A stretch of DNA of 44,175 nt, taken from NCBI GenBank assembly GCA_030605475.1, contig JAUWIG010000026.1, forward strand, positions 1 to 44,175. The letters are read 5' to 3'. Positions 24,449 through 35,610 of this stretch are shown here, one piece after another (position 1 is the stretch's first letter; every line of letters begins with the position of its first letter). The DNA comes from Planctomycetota bacterium. GTDB lineage: Bacteria > Planctomycetota > Phycisphaerae > Sedimentisphaerales > Anaerobacaceae. The notes beneath the pieces are model-generated. The model did not search any database, had not been told where the DNA came from, and saw only the letters and a program-made list of their open reading frames with translations. Both the position numbers and the translations under genes were made by a program.

Positions 24449-25486
24449 TCACGAGACACGATCTAAAATAAGTTTTGTGTCCAAATAATTCTTTTTCGCT
24501 GTCAGTATTAGTCTCACCGTACGAATCTCATTTTCCTTCATTAGCAGATAAGCGATAATCGGCTGAGGCCCGGCGGTGATCTGAATCGTTGTTTTTAGAA
24601 ATCCGGTTAAATACTCCTCGCACTGTTGCTCAGCCCTCAAAAAAGATTTATCCGATGCTAAGTAGCTGGCGCCTCTTTCAACAATTCGATGGTGGGGCGT
24701 CACAAAGAATAATGGCCCCAGCGCCTCATAGCCGGTGGCCAGCCCTTGTTTCAACCGCTCGAAACCAAGATACCCGCCTTTCAAGAAAACATTACCCTGC
24801 TCTGATTCGGTGTATTTGAGCCGAAGCATCGTGCGTATGTTCGTCAAATCAATCTGTATTCTGAAAAGTCCGAGCAGAAAGATGCTCTTTAACTGACGTG
24901 CTTTCTTTAGATTATATTCAGCCTGCACGCTGTCAATTGCGTAATCAATCTGGCGTATAATCTTATTTTTGTAGTAGGCCAGGACCGCGCGCTCTACCGC
25001 TTCGGCCATATAATCAGGGAACAAGCCGTAATTTTCCCCTTCAAACACTTCTTGAAATAATTCAGGTGGCACGTTGCCGTCATTGCTATAGTCGGTCCCC
25101 AACGGCTTCTCGGTCAGCGTTCGCCTGACAGCTAATCGCAGATTCGCAAAATCATCCCGTGTTTTAAACAGCTCTGCAACCGGCTTATCAATCATCAAGT
25201 CTGCAAAGAGCTCTCGCACCGCCGTTCTTTGAAGACGCAAAATGTTTTCCATCTCTGTGAAGCTTTTGCTGCCCGGCGGCAGGGCATATTCGCTCGACGC
25301 TAATAGAGCGACAGCTGCTTCGGAATTTTCCGCATTGGCCATATCCAGAAAGGTCGTTCTGCTGAGCATCTGCATCTCGAGCACACGCACCTGGGCTGTC
25401 TCAATGACATATCGCCAGTCATCGCCGCCGATGGGCGGATACGTGTAAAAATCAATAACAGGTTGTTCAAATTTTGTATCTCGCAT
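24449..25486 (-). CDS. atpC: V-type ATP synthase subunit C
   Basis: This 345-aa all-helical subunit (AC39/NtpC family) links the rotor ring to the central stalk. The family pattern shows in MLSRTTFLDMANAE early, DYAIDSVQAEYN and SIFLLGLFRIQIDLTNIRTM in the middle, and the late PIIAYLLMKENEIRTVRLIL. The length is normal. It begins 23 nt after subunit E. The gap after it (24383-24448) contains palindrome-like words (GTCACGGGGCACGAGTCACG). Confidence 0.9.
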   Translation of the reverse strand: MRDTKFEQPVIDFYTYPPIGGDDWRYVIETAQVRVLEMQMLSRTTFLDMANAENSEAAVALLASSEYALPPGSKSFTEMENILRLQRTAVRELFADLMIDKPVAELFKTRDDFANLRLAVRRTLTEKPLGTDYSNDGNVPPELFQEVFEGENYGLFPDYMAEAVERAVLAYYKNKIIRQIDYAIDSVQAEYNLKKARQLKSIFLLGLFRIQIDLTNIRTMLRLKYTESEQGNVFLKGGYLGFERLKQGLATGYEALGPLFFVTPHHRIVERGASYLASDKSFLRAEQQCEEYLTGFLKTTIQITAGPQPIIAYLLMKENEIRTVRLILTAKKNYLDTKLILDRVS

Positions 25487-25509
25487 CTCGTTGTTTGTGA
25501 TTTGTGGTT

Positions 25510-26109
25510 CTATTTACTATTCACGAACATCTCTTTTGCCAGCTCGATTTCCAGCTCCTTGCGTGCTTGAGCTAACAATACCTCAATCGAAACGTTATTC
25601 TTTATTTTGCCGCGTCTTAAAATAAAACCTGCTCCCAGATTCTGCCTAACGCCCGCCAGTCTTAAATTACCCTTGTAGCCGGGACCCAGATTGCGATTAA
25701 TCTGCTTGATAAAGTTCTGGTCAATTCGTGTTTCGTTATTATCGACGATAACCTCTTCGTCGCCGGTTTCGATTGCTTCGAGCATTAGTTTGGTCATAAA
25801 CTTGCGATATTCCTCATCCGGTAAATTTCGCAGTCGGTTGGCTGCCTGCGCAAAGACTTCATCAAGGAGCCTTCTTTTCTCTGCCAGATACTCTTTGGCG
25901 ATATCCATCCTTGCTGTTGCTAAAAGATGTGATTTTCTGCTCTGCCCGGCCATTTGAGCAAGAATATCTGTTTGCTTTTTATACTCGTCTAACTGCTCGG
26001 CGAGTTTGGCCTGCTCGGCAGCTTCTTTTTTCTCGGCCTGTTTTTTTATCTTCTCGGCCTCACTTCTGGCATCAGCCAGTATCTTTTCTACCACTTCTTC
26101 AGCGCCCAT
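25510..26109 (-). CDS. atpE: V-type ATP synthase subunit E
   Basis: The peripheral-stalk subunit has about 199 aa. Its N-terminal half is a coiled coil (EEVVEKILADARSEAEKIKK onwards) and its C-terminal half is globular with the family's NLRLAGVRQNLGAGFILRRG. The frame is open 19 codons further upstream, overlapping subunit K, but the ATG at 26109 (MGAEEVVEKI) gives the expected family N-terminus. The ribosome-binding site is weak for both. It lies between K and C as in other bacterial V-ATPase operons. Confidence 0.9.
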   Translation of the reverse strand: MGAEEVVEKILADARSEAEKIKKQAEKKEAAEQAKLAEQLDEYKKQTDILAQMAGQSRKSHLLATARMDIAKEYLAEKRRLLDEVFAQAANRLRNLPDEEYRKFMTKLMLEAIETGDEEVIVDNNETRIDQNFIKQINRNLGPGYKGNLRLAGVRQNLGAGFILRRGKIKNNVSIEVLLAQARKELEIELAKEMFVNSK

Positions 26110-26147
26110 AATCTTGTATCTCGTATCTTGCTTAAATAATAAATTAT

Positions 26148-28621
<2,474 letters not shown>

Positions 28622-28623
28622 AG

Positions 28624-28929
28624 TTAGCCTCTTAAGTAGTCCATCACCCTTGTTACTGCCTCGGCCTTTTTACCCTCTACCGTATTACGCAATTGTTGAC
28701 GCTCTTTTTCGGCCTGTGCTTTAAGCTCTTCAGCTTCCGCAAGGCCTTCCGATTCCGCCGCCGCCACGACAGCTTCCGTCGCTTTTTTCCTTTCCTGCTC
28801 AGTTTGTGCCAGGGTTTGGCGTCGATTCTCCCGCCCCTTTTCAGCCAGTCTGGCTGCATCAGCTTTGGCCTGTTCGACAATCTCCCGTGCCTGTGCTTCG
28901 GCCTGTTTAATCTTCTTTATCAATTCCAT
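28624..28929 (-). CDS. atpH: V-type ATP synthase subunit H/G (peripheral stalk)
   Basis: The 101-aa protein is one long amphipathic helix rich in Ala, Lys, Glu and Gln (IKQAEAQAREIVEQAKADAA). Such right-handed coiled coils pair with subunit E to form the peripheral stalk. It is the first gene of the operon. GGGAG before the ATG is a good ribosome-binding site. Low complexity makes family assignment depend on position and length. Confidence 0.85.
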   Translation of the reverse strand: MELIKKIKQAEAQAREIVEQAKADAARLAEKGRENRRQTLAQTEQERKKATEAVVAAAESEGLAEAEELKAQAEKERQQLRNTVEGKKAEAVTRVMDYLRG

Positions 28930-28951
28930 TTGACTCCCTGCAATTCAAAGC

Positions 28952-28972
28952 CCCATTTCAAAAAAAAATGGG
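28952..28972 (-). other. Short hairpin between mdh and the V-ATPase operon
   Basis: CCCATTT (28952-28958) pairs with AAATGGG (28966-28972) around an A-rich loop (T-rich on the minus strand). It could be a weak terminator for mdh, though no T-run follows the stem. Confidence 0.3.
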
Positions 28973-29025
28973 ACATTACAATATTAGTCGGCAAATAACA
29001 GTAAATATCAAAACAAATTCTCTAT

Positions 29026-29958
29026 TCACAGGAGTTTATCAACCTTTGCTGCGAGTTGTTTTACGTGGGCGAGCGATTTTTCGAACTGGGCTTGTTCGGA
29101 TTCGTTCAAATCAAGTTCGATGACCCTTTCGACACCGTTTTTGCCCAGAACAGCGGGGACGCCAACGAAGTAGCCGCCGGCGTTATATTCGCTGTCGCAA
29201 TAAGCACAGCAGGACATTACGATTTTCTCGTCTTTCAGGACCGCTTCAGCCATCTTAACAGTCCCTGCCGCCGGGGCATAATAGGCGCTGGAGCCAAGCA
29301 GATTTACCACTTCTATACCACCTTTTCGAGTTCTCTCGATTAATCCGGCGATTTTCTCTTCGTCGAGCAGTTTGGTTATGGGTGTTCCGCTAACGGAGGT
29401 AAATCTGGGAAGAGGCACCATATCATCGCCGTGCCCACCCATTAGAACACACTTTATATCCTTTACGCTCACGTCCAGCTCGGATGCGAGGAAGTAGCTA
29501 AAGCGTGCGCAGTCCAGGGCGCCGGCCATTCCCATAATCTTATTTTTCGCAAAGCCGGTAACTTTGGCAGCGGCATAAACCATTGCATCGAGCGGATTGC
29601 AGACAACTATGATGATGCTGTCGGGGCAATATCTGGCTGTTTTTTCGCTTGTCTCTTTAACGATTTGGACGTTTTTTGTCAGCAGGTCGTCCCGGCTCAT
29701 ACCGGGCTTGCGAGGTATTCCGCTTGTAATAATCACGATGTTGCTCTCCGCGGCCCTTTCCCAGTCGGTTGTGCCGGTGATTTTAGAATCATAAAGCTGG
29801 ACGCCGCCTGCTTCGGCGATATCAAGGGCTTTGCCCTCAGCCAGCCCTTCAACAATATCCACAAGCACTATATCGCCGAGATTTTGTGCTGCTGCGATGT
29901 ATGCTGTCGTTGCGCCGACATTGCCTGCGCCGACTACTGTAATCTTGTTTCGACTCAC
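29026..29958 (-). CDS. mdh: Malate dehydrogenase (NAD-dependent, LDH-like type)
   Basis: This 310-aa enzyme reversibly oxidises malate to oxaloacetate. The NAD-binding glycine motif is VVGAGNVGATTA (residues 8-19). The substrate loop GIPRKPGMSRDDLL has the arginines typical of malate rather than lactate specificity. CNPLDAMVYAAAK and the catalytic-histidine segment VLMGGHGDDMVPLPRF follow. The start is GTG with AAGGAG seven to eight nucleotides upstream. The conserved LDS(A/S)RF motif reads LDCARF. The gene precedes the V-ATPase operon by 96 nt on the same strand. Confidence 0.97.
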   Translation of the reverse strand: MSRNKITVVGAGNVGATTAYIAAAQNLGDIVLVDIVEGLAEGKALDIAEAGGVQLYDSKITGTTDWERAAESNIVIITSGIPRKPGMSRDDLLTKNVQIVKETSEKTARYCPDSIIIVVCNPLDAMVYAAAKVTGFAKNKIMGMAGALDCARFSYFLASELDVSVKDIKCVLMGGHGDDMVPLPRFTSVSGTPITKLLDEEKIAGLIERTRKGGIEVVNLLGSSAYYAPAAGTVKMAEAVLKDEKIVMSCCAYCDSEYNAGGYFVGVPAVLGKNGVERVIELDLNESEQAQFEKSLAHVKQLAAKVDKLL

Positions 29959-30149
29959 AACAGGCTCCTTAATAAGCCATAGACTTTAGTCAAATCACTG
30001 AATTTCACCCAATTATACGCAAAAATCACGATGTTGCTAATAAAAAAATGCACCATACCATATTCTAAACCAGGCTAAGGATTTTGCCTTCGCTGCTAAA
30101 TAATCTACATTTTGCTTCTGCTGCTCCCTCACATGTGATTTGAGTAGTT

Positions 30150-30231
30150 GTCATTCCGAGCGAAGCGCAGCGGAGTCGAGGAATCTGTTTTAATAGACCC
30201 CTCCACTTCGGTCGGGGTGACAATCTTCTCC
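30150..30231 (+). repeat. Dispersed repeat, GTCATTCCGAGCG...GAGGAATCT family
   Basis: GTCATTCCGAGCGAAGCGCA followed by GCGGAGTCGAGGAATCT, then a second hairpin arm CTCCACTTCGGTCGGGGTGAC. Related copies lie inside queG at 38326-38441. It fills most of the 29959-30332 gap. Confidence 0.75.
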
Positions 30232-30312
30232 AGGAACGACACTCATCAATTGAGTTGTGACAAAACACTATGTTGCCTTCTCAGCGCTTTAGTGGTTATA
30301 ATTGTTATCGCG

Positions 30313-30318
30313 TATAAT
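30313..30318 (+). promoter_or_regulatory. -10 box and ribosome-binding site of the MBL-fold gene
   Basis: TATAAT at 30313-30318 is followed by AAGGA at 30321-30325, seven nucleotides before the ATG at 30333. The predicted start of transcription would fall inside or just after the Shine-Dalgarno, so which one is used is uncertain. The -35 box is poor. Confidence 0.45.
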
Positions 30319-30332
30319 TTAAGGATAAGCAG

Positions 30333-31199
30333 ATGCGGATAATACCGGCTTTTATCATTTTACTAATAACGGCAGGTGCTGTTATCCTGGGGGCAACTGT
30401 TTTCCTGACCGCGTTTGCTCAAAGGAAAGGACAAATTATGAATGAACAAATAGAAGCTGTTTCGACACCGGGAGTTAATGACCTTACCATTACAGTTGTT
30501 TACGACAATAATCCATACAAAGAAGGGCTGGAAACCGCCTGGGGATTTTCCGCACTTATAACCGGCGCCGAGAAGACCATTCTCTTCGATACAGGCGGGA
30601 ACGGCTCCTTACTGCTCAATAATATGAAAAAATTAGCAATAGAGCCTAATAGTATAGATACGGTCGTTCTCTCTCACATTCACGGCGACCATACCGGCGG
30701 ATTAGGCAGTTTTCTTGAAAAGAATCCTGAGATAAGTGTCTATCTGCCGCAATCTTTCCCAAAAAGATTCAAAGATAATGTGCAGACATACGGAGCAAAA
30801 GTAGTTGAGGTCGAACAATCCCTGAAGATTTGCGAAAATGTCTATTCCACAGGTCAGCTTGGCAAATTGATAAAAGAGCAGTCTTTAGTTATTCAAACAA
30901 ATAAAGGTCTGATAATAGTAACCGGCTGTGCGCACCACGGCATCGTAAACATCACAAATACAGCAAAGGAGTTACTAAAAGGTGATGTCCTTTTAGTAAT
31001 GGGCGGCTTCCATCTCGAATGGGCATTTGCAGGTAAAATCGAAAAAATCATTTCGGCCTTTAAGCAATGGCATGTGCGCTATGTAGGTCCCTGCCATTGT
31101 TCCGGCCACAGGGCAAGGACCTTATTCGAAGAGCATTTCGGCAAAAACTACATAAATATCGGCGTAGGAAAAGTAATAACTATGGCTGATTTACAATAA
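30333..31199 (+). CDS. Membrane-anchored or exported MBL-fold metallohydrolase
   Basis: The 288-aa protein has a hydrophobic N-terminus (residues 4-28), then a metallo-beta-lactamase fold. The metal motif is LSHIHGDHTGG with H115, H117, D119 and H120; later ligands are in VTGCAHHGIVN and YVGPCHCSG. The overall order resembles the archaeal-type 7,8-dihydropterin-6-methyl-4-aminobenzene phosphate synthase-like MBL subfamily, whose bacterial members mostly lack a known substrate. An export signal is unusual for that subfamily. The gene stands alone between the mdh/V-ATPase and ccm regions. Confidence 0.85.
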   Translation: MRIIPAFIILLITAGAVILGATVFLTAFAQRKGQIMNEQIEAVSTPGVNDLTITVVYDNNPYKEGLETAWGFSALITGAEKTILFDTGGNGSLLLNNMKKLAIEPNSIDTVVLSHIHGDHTGGLGSFLEKNPEISVYLPQSFPKRFKDNVQTYGAKVVEVEQSLKICENVYSTGQLGKLIKEQSLVIQTNKGLIIVTGCAHHGIVNITNTAKELLKGDVLLVMGGFHLEWAFAGKIEKIISAFKQWHVRYVGPCHCSGHRARTLFEEHFGKNYINIGVGKVITMADLQ

Positions 31200-31696
31200 A
31201 GCTGATTTTGCCTTCCACGTGCGTCCAGATGCTTTTCGATGCTTCCCAACTATCAATTTGGGCGGAATAAACAGATAAATAAAGCGAATTGACCGCGATT
31301 TTGCTGCCTAGCCTGGGGGCGATGGCGCTACGCAGAAAATGCTAAACCTTTTTATGTGTGCCGGATTTGTTAAGTTTGCCCACGGGATATGCCGATTATT
31401 ACACATAGACCTTTATGGTTTACTGCCCGCATCTTTCGTGATTGCGAAAAATCATCAACGCCTCTGGCGCTGATAAACAGACACGAGTATTTAGACACGG
31501 AAGCGTGGGCAGTTTTATTTTGCCCGAACGACACGGGGGCCCCAACCAACGTCCGGCTAATCACCCAGGTTGTCGCGGGCGTCCAGGCGTCGGCGGACGC
31601 TTCGCAACTGCCTGTCTAAGCAGAATAAGTAGATAAAGTAGATTGACCAGCTAATTGTAAATGCCAGGCAAAGATAACGCATCGGTAATTCTCCGC
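31200..31696 (+). other. Gene-free 0.5 kb between the MBL and ccmC genes
   Basis: Short frames exist on both strands but none has a ribosome-binding site or a protein-like composition. Two related words (AACAGATAAATAAAGCGAATTGACC near 31269 and AGTAGATAAAGTAGATTGACC near 31627) flank the stretch, which may be a decayed element. Confidence 0.5.
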
Positions 31697-32347
31697 TTAA
31701 AATTTCGTATCCGTTTCATTCTTTATTTTTAATATATCGGCCCTAATCCAGATCAAAAGCGCCGCCAGAAGCAATGTCCCACAAACCGCAAGGCTAAAGG
31801 CCGCATATTGCCAGCCGGTCTGGAAGCTGACGCTCGGTCGGTGAATATCACGAATAAAGCGGGCACTGATGAACACGAGAGGGACATCTATAAACGCGAT
31901 GATACCGAAGACAGCACTAATCTCTCCTTTGCGCCGTTCGGCAGTGAAACTGACCCTCAATATAAGATAAGCAACATATAAGAACCATAGAACCATCGAG
32001 GTAATCAGTCGTGGACTTGGTGTCCACCACCCCCCCCACTCGGCGCGGGCAAAGATTGAACCTGTAGCATTTAAGGCCGTCGCAAAGATTAAACCAACTT
32101 CAGCAGAAGCTGCTGCTAAATAGTCCCACTTCTGTCGCTTTGTTGGGACCACGCTTTGCGGAAACCCTCTTAAATACTGTATCGAGCAGATAAATAGCAC
32201 GCAAAAGCAGACAATCGAGCAAATCGCTGCCGGGGCGTGAATGTAAATGATATTGCGCTCGACCCGCTCGACCGCTCCGACCGTCAGAGCCATCCAGCCT
32301 GAAACCAGTATTAAACACAAGCTGAGGCCCAGAAAAAAACTCCGCAT
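31697..32347 (-). CDS. ccmC: CcmC-like heme export/handling protein
   Basis: This 216-aa, six-helix membrane protein of the heme-handling family delivers heme to CcmE in cytochrome c maturation system I. YIHAPAAI (near residue 35) contains the first heme-ligand histidine. The tryptophan-rich WGGWWTPSPRL is the periplasmic WWD-type motif, here without the usual aspartate. FIRDIHRPS contains the second histidine. The gene lies 26 nt after the ccmA-ccmB fusion and completes a CcmE-CcmAB-CcmC set. CcmF and CcmH are not in the window. Confidence 0.9.
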   Translation of the reverse strand: MRSFFLGLSLCLILVSGWMALTVGAVERVERNIIYIHAPAAICSIVCFCVLFICSIQYLRGFPQSVVPTKRQKWDYLAAASAEVGLIFATALNATGSIFARAEWGGWWTPSPRLITSMVLWFLYVAYLILRVSFTAERRKGEISAVFGIIAFIDVPLVFISARFIRDIHRPSVSFQTGWQYAAFSLAVCGTLLLAALLIWIRADILKIKNETDTKF

Positions 32348-32373
32348 TTATTTCTCCTTTTCGTGCCGTAAGA

Positions 32374-33912
32374 TTATCTCTTACGAGGTTCGCCCACTAC
32401 AAAGCCGAACAACAGCCAGCAGACGGTAACAAATATCGCTCCGAAGGCTGTCATATATCCGAGAGCTGTTTTGAAATCACCGACCATAGCCAGTGCGCCG
32501 GCACCGACCACTTCACCACCAACGGCACCAAACAGCGACAGCAAAGTAAAAATCGCTGGTATCATCATCGGACAAAGCACGGCCATCACGAGTATACTCA
32601 AAAGCGAGCTTGCTGCCTTCGTTCCCTGTACCACGCATCCTAACAATGTTCCTACACTGGATATGCCGATATTGGCAAGCAGCAGGGTGGTGACTAACCC
32701 GAGCCACTTACCGCTTACGTTTATGTTAAAAAGCACAAACACCGCCGGAACGGTGACAATCTCGAAGATGCACAGCATAGCGATGTTGACTAACAGTTTG
32801 CCGATGTAAATATCACCGGCATCCACTGGTGCCAGAAGTAGAGCGCTAATGCAATTATTTTGCTGCTCGACGGCAAAGATTCTCTCGCTGGCCAAAATCG
32901 CTGAAAACAATATCGCTACAAGCAGGACCGCAGCGGCTGTAACCGATGTATCCACCGGCGCCGCTTCTGTAGCGATACGGAAAACCCACGCTATGAGCAC
33001 CCCAAGTATAATCATAGCAGGCAGCGCTTGCTTTGCCCTGAATTCGCTGACCAAATCTTTAGTAAATATCGCTTTTATGGCGCTTGCGAGACTTTTCAAC
33101 TGGCTGCCGTTAGTGAGCGTATGCGTTGGATTTGCATTCGTCGTGCCATCGAGGCCGGCAGGTGGAATATTGGAGTTTACCCTTGCATATGAGAGATAAT
33201 CCTGCGCAAACTCAGCGGTATTTATTTCAGAAACCTTTGCGTTAAAAATCAATTTATGGTCATCCAGGACCGCTACTTGTTCGCAGCACTGCAGGGGCAA
33301 ATTGACATTGTGCGTTGTCATCACAACAGTCCCGCCTTCGTCTTTGAAGTTACGTAGTATAGTAACAAGATGTTTACTTGCTTCGGAGTCCAGGCCGGTA
33401 AAAGGTTCGTCTGCCAGCAAAATGATTGGTTTGTGGACCAGCGCTCTGGCAATTGCCAGGCGCTGTGTCATCCCCCTGGAAAGAATGCCGGCACTATCAT
33501 AACGGTAGGGCGTCAGTCCCGCCTGCTCTAAAAGTTTTTCTATACGCGTCTTGCTGTTCTTGACGCCATACAACCTTGCAAAGAACCGAAGATTTTCGAT
33601 AACCGTCAGTTGCGGATACACCATACTTTGATGAAATATCGCCCCAATCAATGGCTTAATTTCCTGGGCTTGGGTCTGCACATTGAATCCGCAGACCTCT
33701 GCCACGCCATCGCTTGGTTGTAAGGTAGCGGTGATTATTCTAAGCAGTGTGGTTTTACCGACCGCATTAGCACCACATATACAGAGTCCCCGACCCCCTG
33801 TTAGCTGAAGGCTTATTGCGTCCAGCACAACTCGGCTGCCGAAGGACTTACATATACCTGCAAGGTTAATTACTGGCGCATAATCGGGAGGCTTTTGTGC
33901 TTTTTCGCTCAT
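32374..33912 (-). CDS. ccmA/ccmB: CcmA-CcmB fusion: ABC ATPase plus permease for cytochrome c maturation
   Basis: This single 512-aa chain joins two subunits that are normally separate. Residues about 14-240 are the ATPase: Walker A GANAVGKT (47-54), signature LSRGM (144-148, usually LSGGQ), Walker B ILLADEP (164-170), H-loop His201. After a Thr/Asn-rich linker (245-270), residues about 275-512 are a six-helix CcmB with the family's early FTKDLVSEFRAKQALPAMII and SERIFAVEQQNNC. The complex releases holo-CcmE. No stop codon or frameshift interrupts the junction, so the fusion seems genuine in this sequence. Confidence 0.9.
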   Translation of the reverse strand: MSEKAQKPPDYAPVINLAGICKSFGSRVVLDAISLQLTGGRGLCICGANAVGKTTLLRIITATLQPSDGVAEVCGFNVQTQAQEIKPLIGAIFHQSMVYPQLTVIENLRFFARLYGVKNSKTRIEKLLEQAGLTPYRYDSAGILSRGMTQRLAIARALVHKPIILLADEPFTGLDSEASKHLVTILRNFKDEGGTVVMTTHNVNLPLQCCEQVAVLDDHKLIFNAKVSEINTAEFAQDYLSYARVNSNIPPAGLDGTTNANPTHTLTNGSQLKSLASAIKAIFTKDLVSEFRAKQALPAMIILGVLIAWVFRIATEAAPVDTSVTAAAVLLVAILFSAILASERIFAVEQQNNCISALLLAPVDAGDIYIGKLLVNIAMLCIFEIVTVPAVFVLFNINVSGKWLGLVTTLLLANIGISSVGTLLGCVVQGTKAASSLLSILVMAVLCPMMIPAIFTLLSLFGAVGGEVVGAGALAMVGDFKTALGYMTAFGAIFVTVCWLLFGFVVGEPRKR

Positions 33913-33952
33913 TCCCTGTATCTGGGTTGTTCGTATCTAATTTGACGAAATA

Positions 33953-34408
33953 CTATTTAGAGTCTGACTTTTCGTTTAATTTCACTTTATACTTTGATTC
34001 GCACTTGGTCAAAATCTTATTGGCCTGAAATACTTCGTTGTCACTGATTTTGCCTTCGACGACCACCTCTTTATCAGCCGTAAAGTTTTTCGGCATTACC
34101 CCATAGAACCTGACCGGCACCGAGCTTTTTTGCCCGGCTAATTCGAAATCGAGCTGCATCTTCTCTGCACTTCTCACTATGGTGCCGGGCTTTACCAAGC
34201 CGGCAAGACGTATAATGCGATTATCGTCGGTTTTGGGAGTTCCCGCGTTACCATTTTGCAATGTCTCGACAAGTTGACTCTCGACAAACTCATCCACCGA
34301 GTAGTAATATGCCCACGAAGATTCGATTGCCTCGTACAGAAAGTATGCGATTGCCGAGCCAATAACAACCGTTCCGATAATAACTTTTGTTACCTTTCTA
34401 CTGTTCAC
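33953..34408 (-). CDS. ccmE: Cytochrome c maturation heme chaperone CcmE, CXXXY type
   Basis: The 151-aa membrane-anchored periplasmic protein has one N-terminal helix (7-26) and an OB-fold domain (RLAGLVKPGTIV, VPVRFYGVMPKNF, EVVVEGKI). The residue that covalently holds heme is usually His in HxxxY. Here it is Cys136 in CESKY (C136, Y140), the variant known from archaea and some delta-proteobacteria. The start is GTG with a weak ribosome-binding site. It is the first gene of the ccm cluster. Confidence 0.9.
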   Translation of the reverse strand: MNSRKVTKVIIGTVVIGSAIAYFLYEAIESSWAYYYSVDEFVESQLVETLQNGNAGTPKTDDNRIIRLAGLVKPGTIVRSAEKMQLDFELAGQKSSVPVRFYGVMPKNFTADKEVVVEGKISDNEVFQANKILTKCESKYKVKLNEKSDSK

Positions 34409-34443
34409 AGCTTTTTTCGAAACCTAAAAATTGTTTGCCTAAC

Positions 34444-34472
34444 AATCTATGTGAAATTGTCGATAATTGCAA
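34444..34472 (-). promoter_or_regulatory. Candidate promoter of the ccm cluster
   Basis: On the minus strand TTGCAA (34467-34472), a 17-bp spacer and TAGATT (34444-34449) stand about 35 nt before the ccmE start. Confidence 0.4.
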
Positions 34473-34523
34473 CATAACAAATTCAAGCGGGGCGCCTCAT
34501 GCTGGTGCCCGGCAATTATTTGC

Positions 34524-34552
34524 TTGACAAATTATACCAAATTATGGATAAT
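34524..34552 (+). promoter_or_regulatory. Promoter of the FHA-GAF gene
   Basis: TTGACA (34524-34529), a 17-bp spacer and GATAAT (34547-34552): the best -35/-10 pair in the window. The start codon is 45 nt further, behind a GGGGAG ribosome-binding site. Confidence 0.75.
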
Positions 34553-34596
34553 GAAGTGTAAGTACTTTAGAGTCTAAATGTGGGGAGCAAACCAAA

Positions 34597-35577
34597 TTGC
34601 GTTTGGTTGTAAAACAAGATGACCGCGCTGTCAACGAATTTCAATTCGGCAGGGAACCTGTTTATATCGGCAGACACACGAACAGCCAGGTCTTTTTGCC
34701 TGACGGAGCGGTATCAAGACAGCACGCGGTAATCTTTACCACTGACAATGGAAAATGGATTGTCGAAGATTTGGATTCGGCCAACAAAACATACTTAAAC
34801 GGTGAAGCAATCCACAAAGCTGAAATTAAAACCGGCGATTATCTTCGTATAGCCGATTTTACTATCGAGATTAATCTTGAAGATGAGACCGTTGTTGGCG
34901 AGCTTGAAAGCGAGGCCGTCATTAGCGAGCTTGAAAGTGATACCGTCGTTGGCGAATTTGGGAGCGACACCGCCGCTGCCAAACCTGAAAGTGACACCGC
35001 CGTTGAAAGACCAATCAGTTCGGAAGACACTACGGCAACACCTTTAATCTCCCGCGGCCCGCAGATTATAATAAGAGCATTGGATTCAGAGCAAGCCCCG
35101 CCTATGAGATTACCAGCCAAAAGGGCAACGCATTTTTTGCAGGCCGTCGACACAATCTCTAAAGCGGATAATCTCGACAAAGTGCTCTTGGCTTTATTAA
35201 ATATTATGGCAAAGCAGTTCAATACTTTTCATGTCTGGGGGGCCTTAAGAGAGCAGCCTGGCGGCCCAATGACCTGTCACGCGGGGAAAAAACGAGACGG
35301 CCAAGCAGTGGAGCTAAGCGACTTGGAAATTAGTGAAAAAATTACTGAAGCAGTTGAAAAAAGCGAGTTCTTACTCTTTATCTTTTCGCGAGACCTGAGC
35401 GTGGAAAAAAAGGAGCAGGTACGCTCTGCGCTTATAGTGCCTATTATAAGTCCGGCTGGTTGTTTCGGTGTGTTGTATGCTAATAACACTTTTCGCGACG
35501 ACCACTACAATCTCGGCGATTTGGATTATCTTATGCTGCTGGCCCTCCACACAGCCGTTATGCTGGGAAAGCTCTAA
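34597..35577 (+). CDS. FHA domain protein with C-terminal GAF-like domain
   Basis: This 326-aa soluble protein starts with TTG, chosen because GGGGAG lies nine nucleotides upstream. Residues about 1-95 form an FHA phosphothreonine-binding domain (VYIGRHTNSQVFL with GR, then VSRQHAVIF with S-x-x-H). Residues 96-145 are an acidic linker with repeats of the type TVVGELES. From about 175 a GAF-like sensor domain follows (FLQAVDTISKADNLDKVLLA, QVRSALIVPIISPAGCFGVL). It likely recognises a phosphorylated partner and a small ligand, but no kinase is nearby. Confidence 0.85.
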   Translation: MRLVVKQDDRAVNEFQFGREPVYIGRHTNSQVFLPDGAVSRQHAVIFTTDNGKWIVEDLDSANKTYLNGEAIHKAEIKTGDYLRIADFTIEINLEDETVVGELESEAVISELESDTVVGEFGSDTAAAKPESDTAVERPISSEDTTATPLISRGPQIIIRALDSEQAPPMRLPAKRATHFLQAVDTISKADNLDKVLLALLNIMAKQFNTFHVWGALREQPGGPMTCHAGKKRDGQAVELSDLEISEKITEAVEKSEFLLFIFSRDLSVEKKEQVRSALIVPIISPAGCFGVLYANNTFRDDHYNLGDLDYLMLLALHTAVMLGKL

Positions 35578-35610
35578 ATCCCGCCGTGCCGGGACCACCA
35601 TACCGAGGAC

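Noticed and set aside
31389..31636. Two overlapping plus-strand frames between the MBL and ccmC genes
   Set aside because: No ribosome-binding site, no protein-like pattern, and the region looks like decayed repeat.
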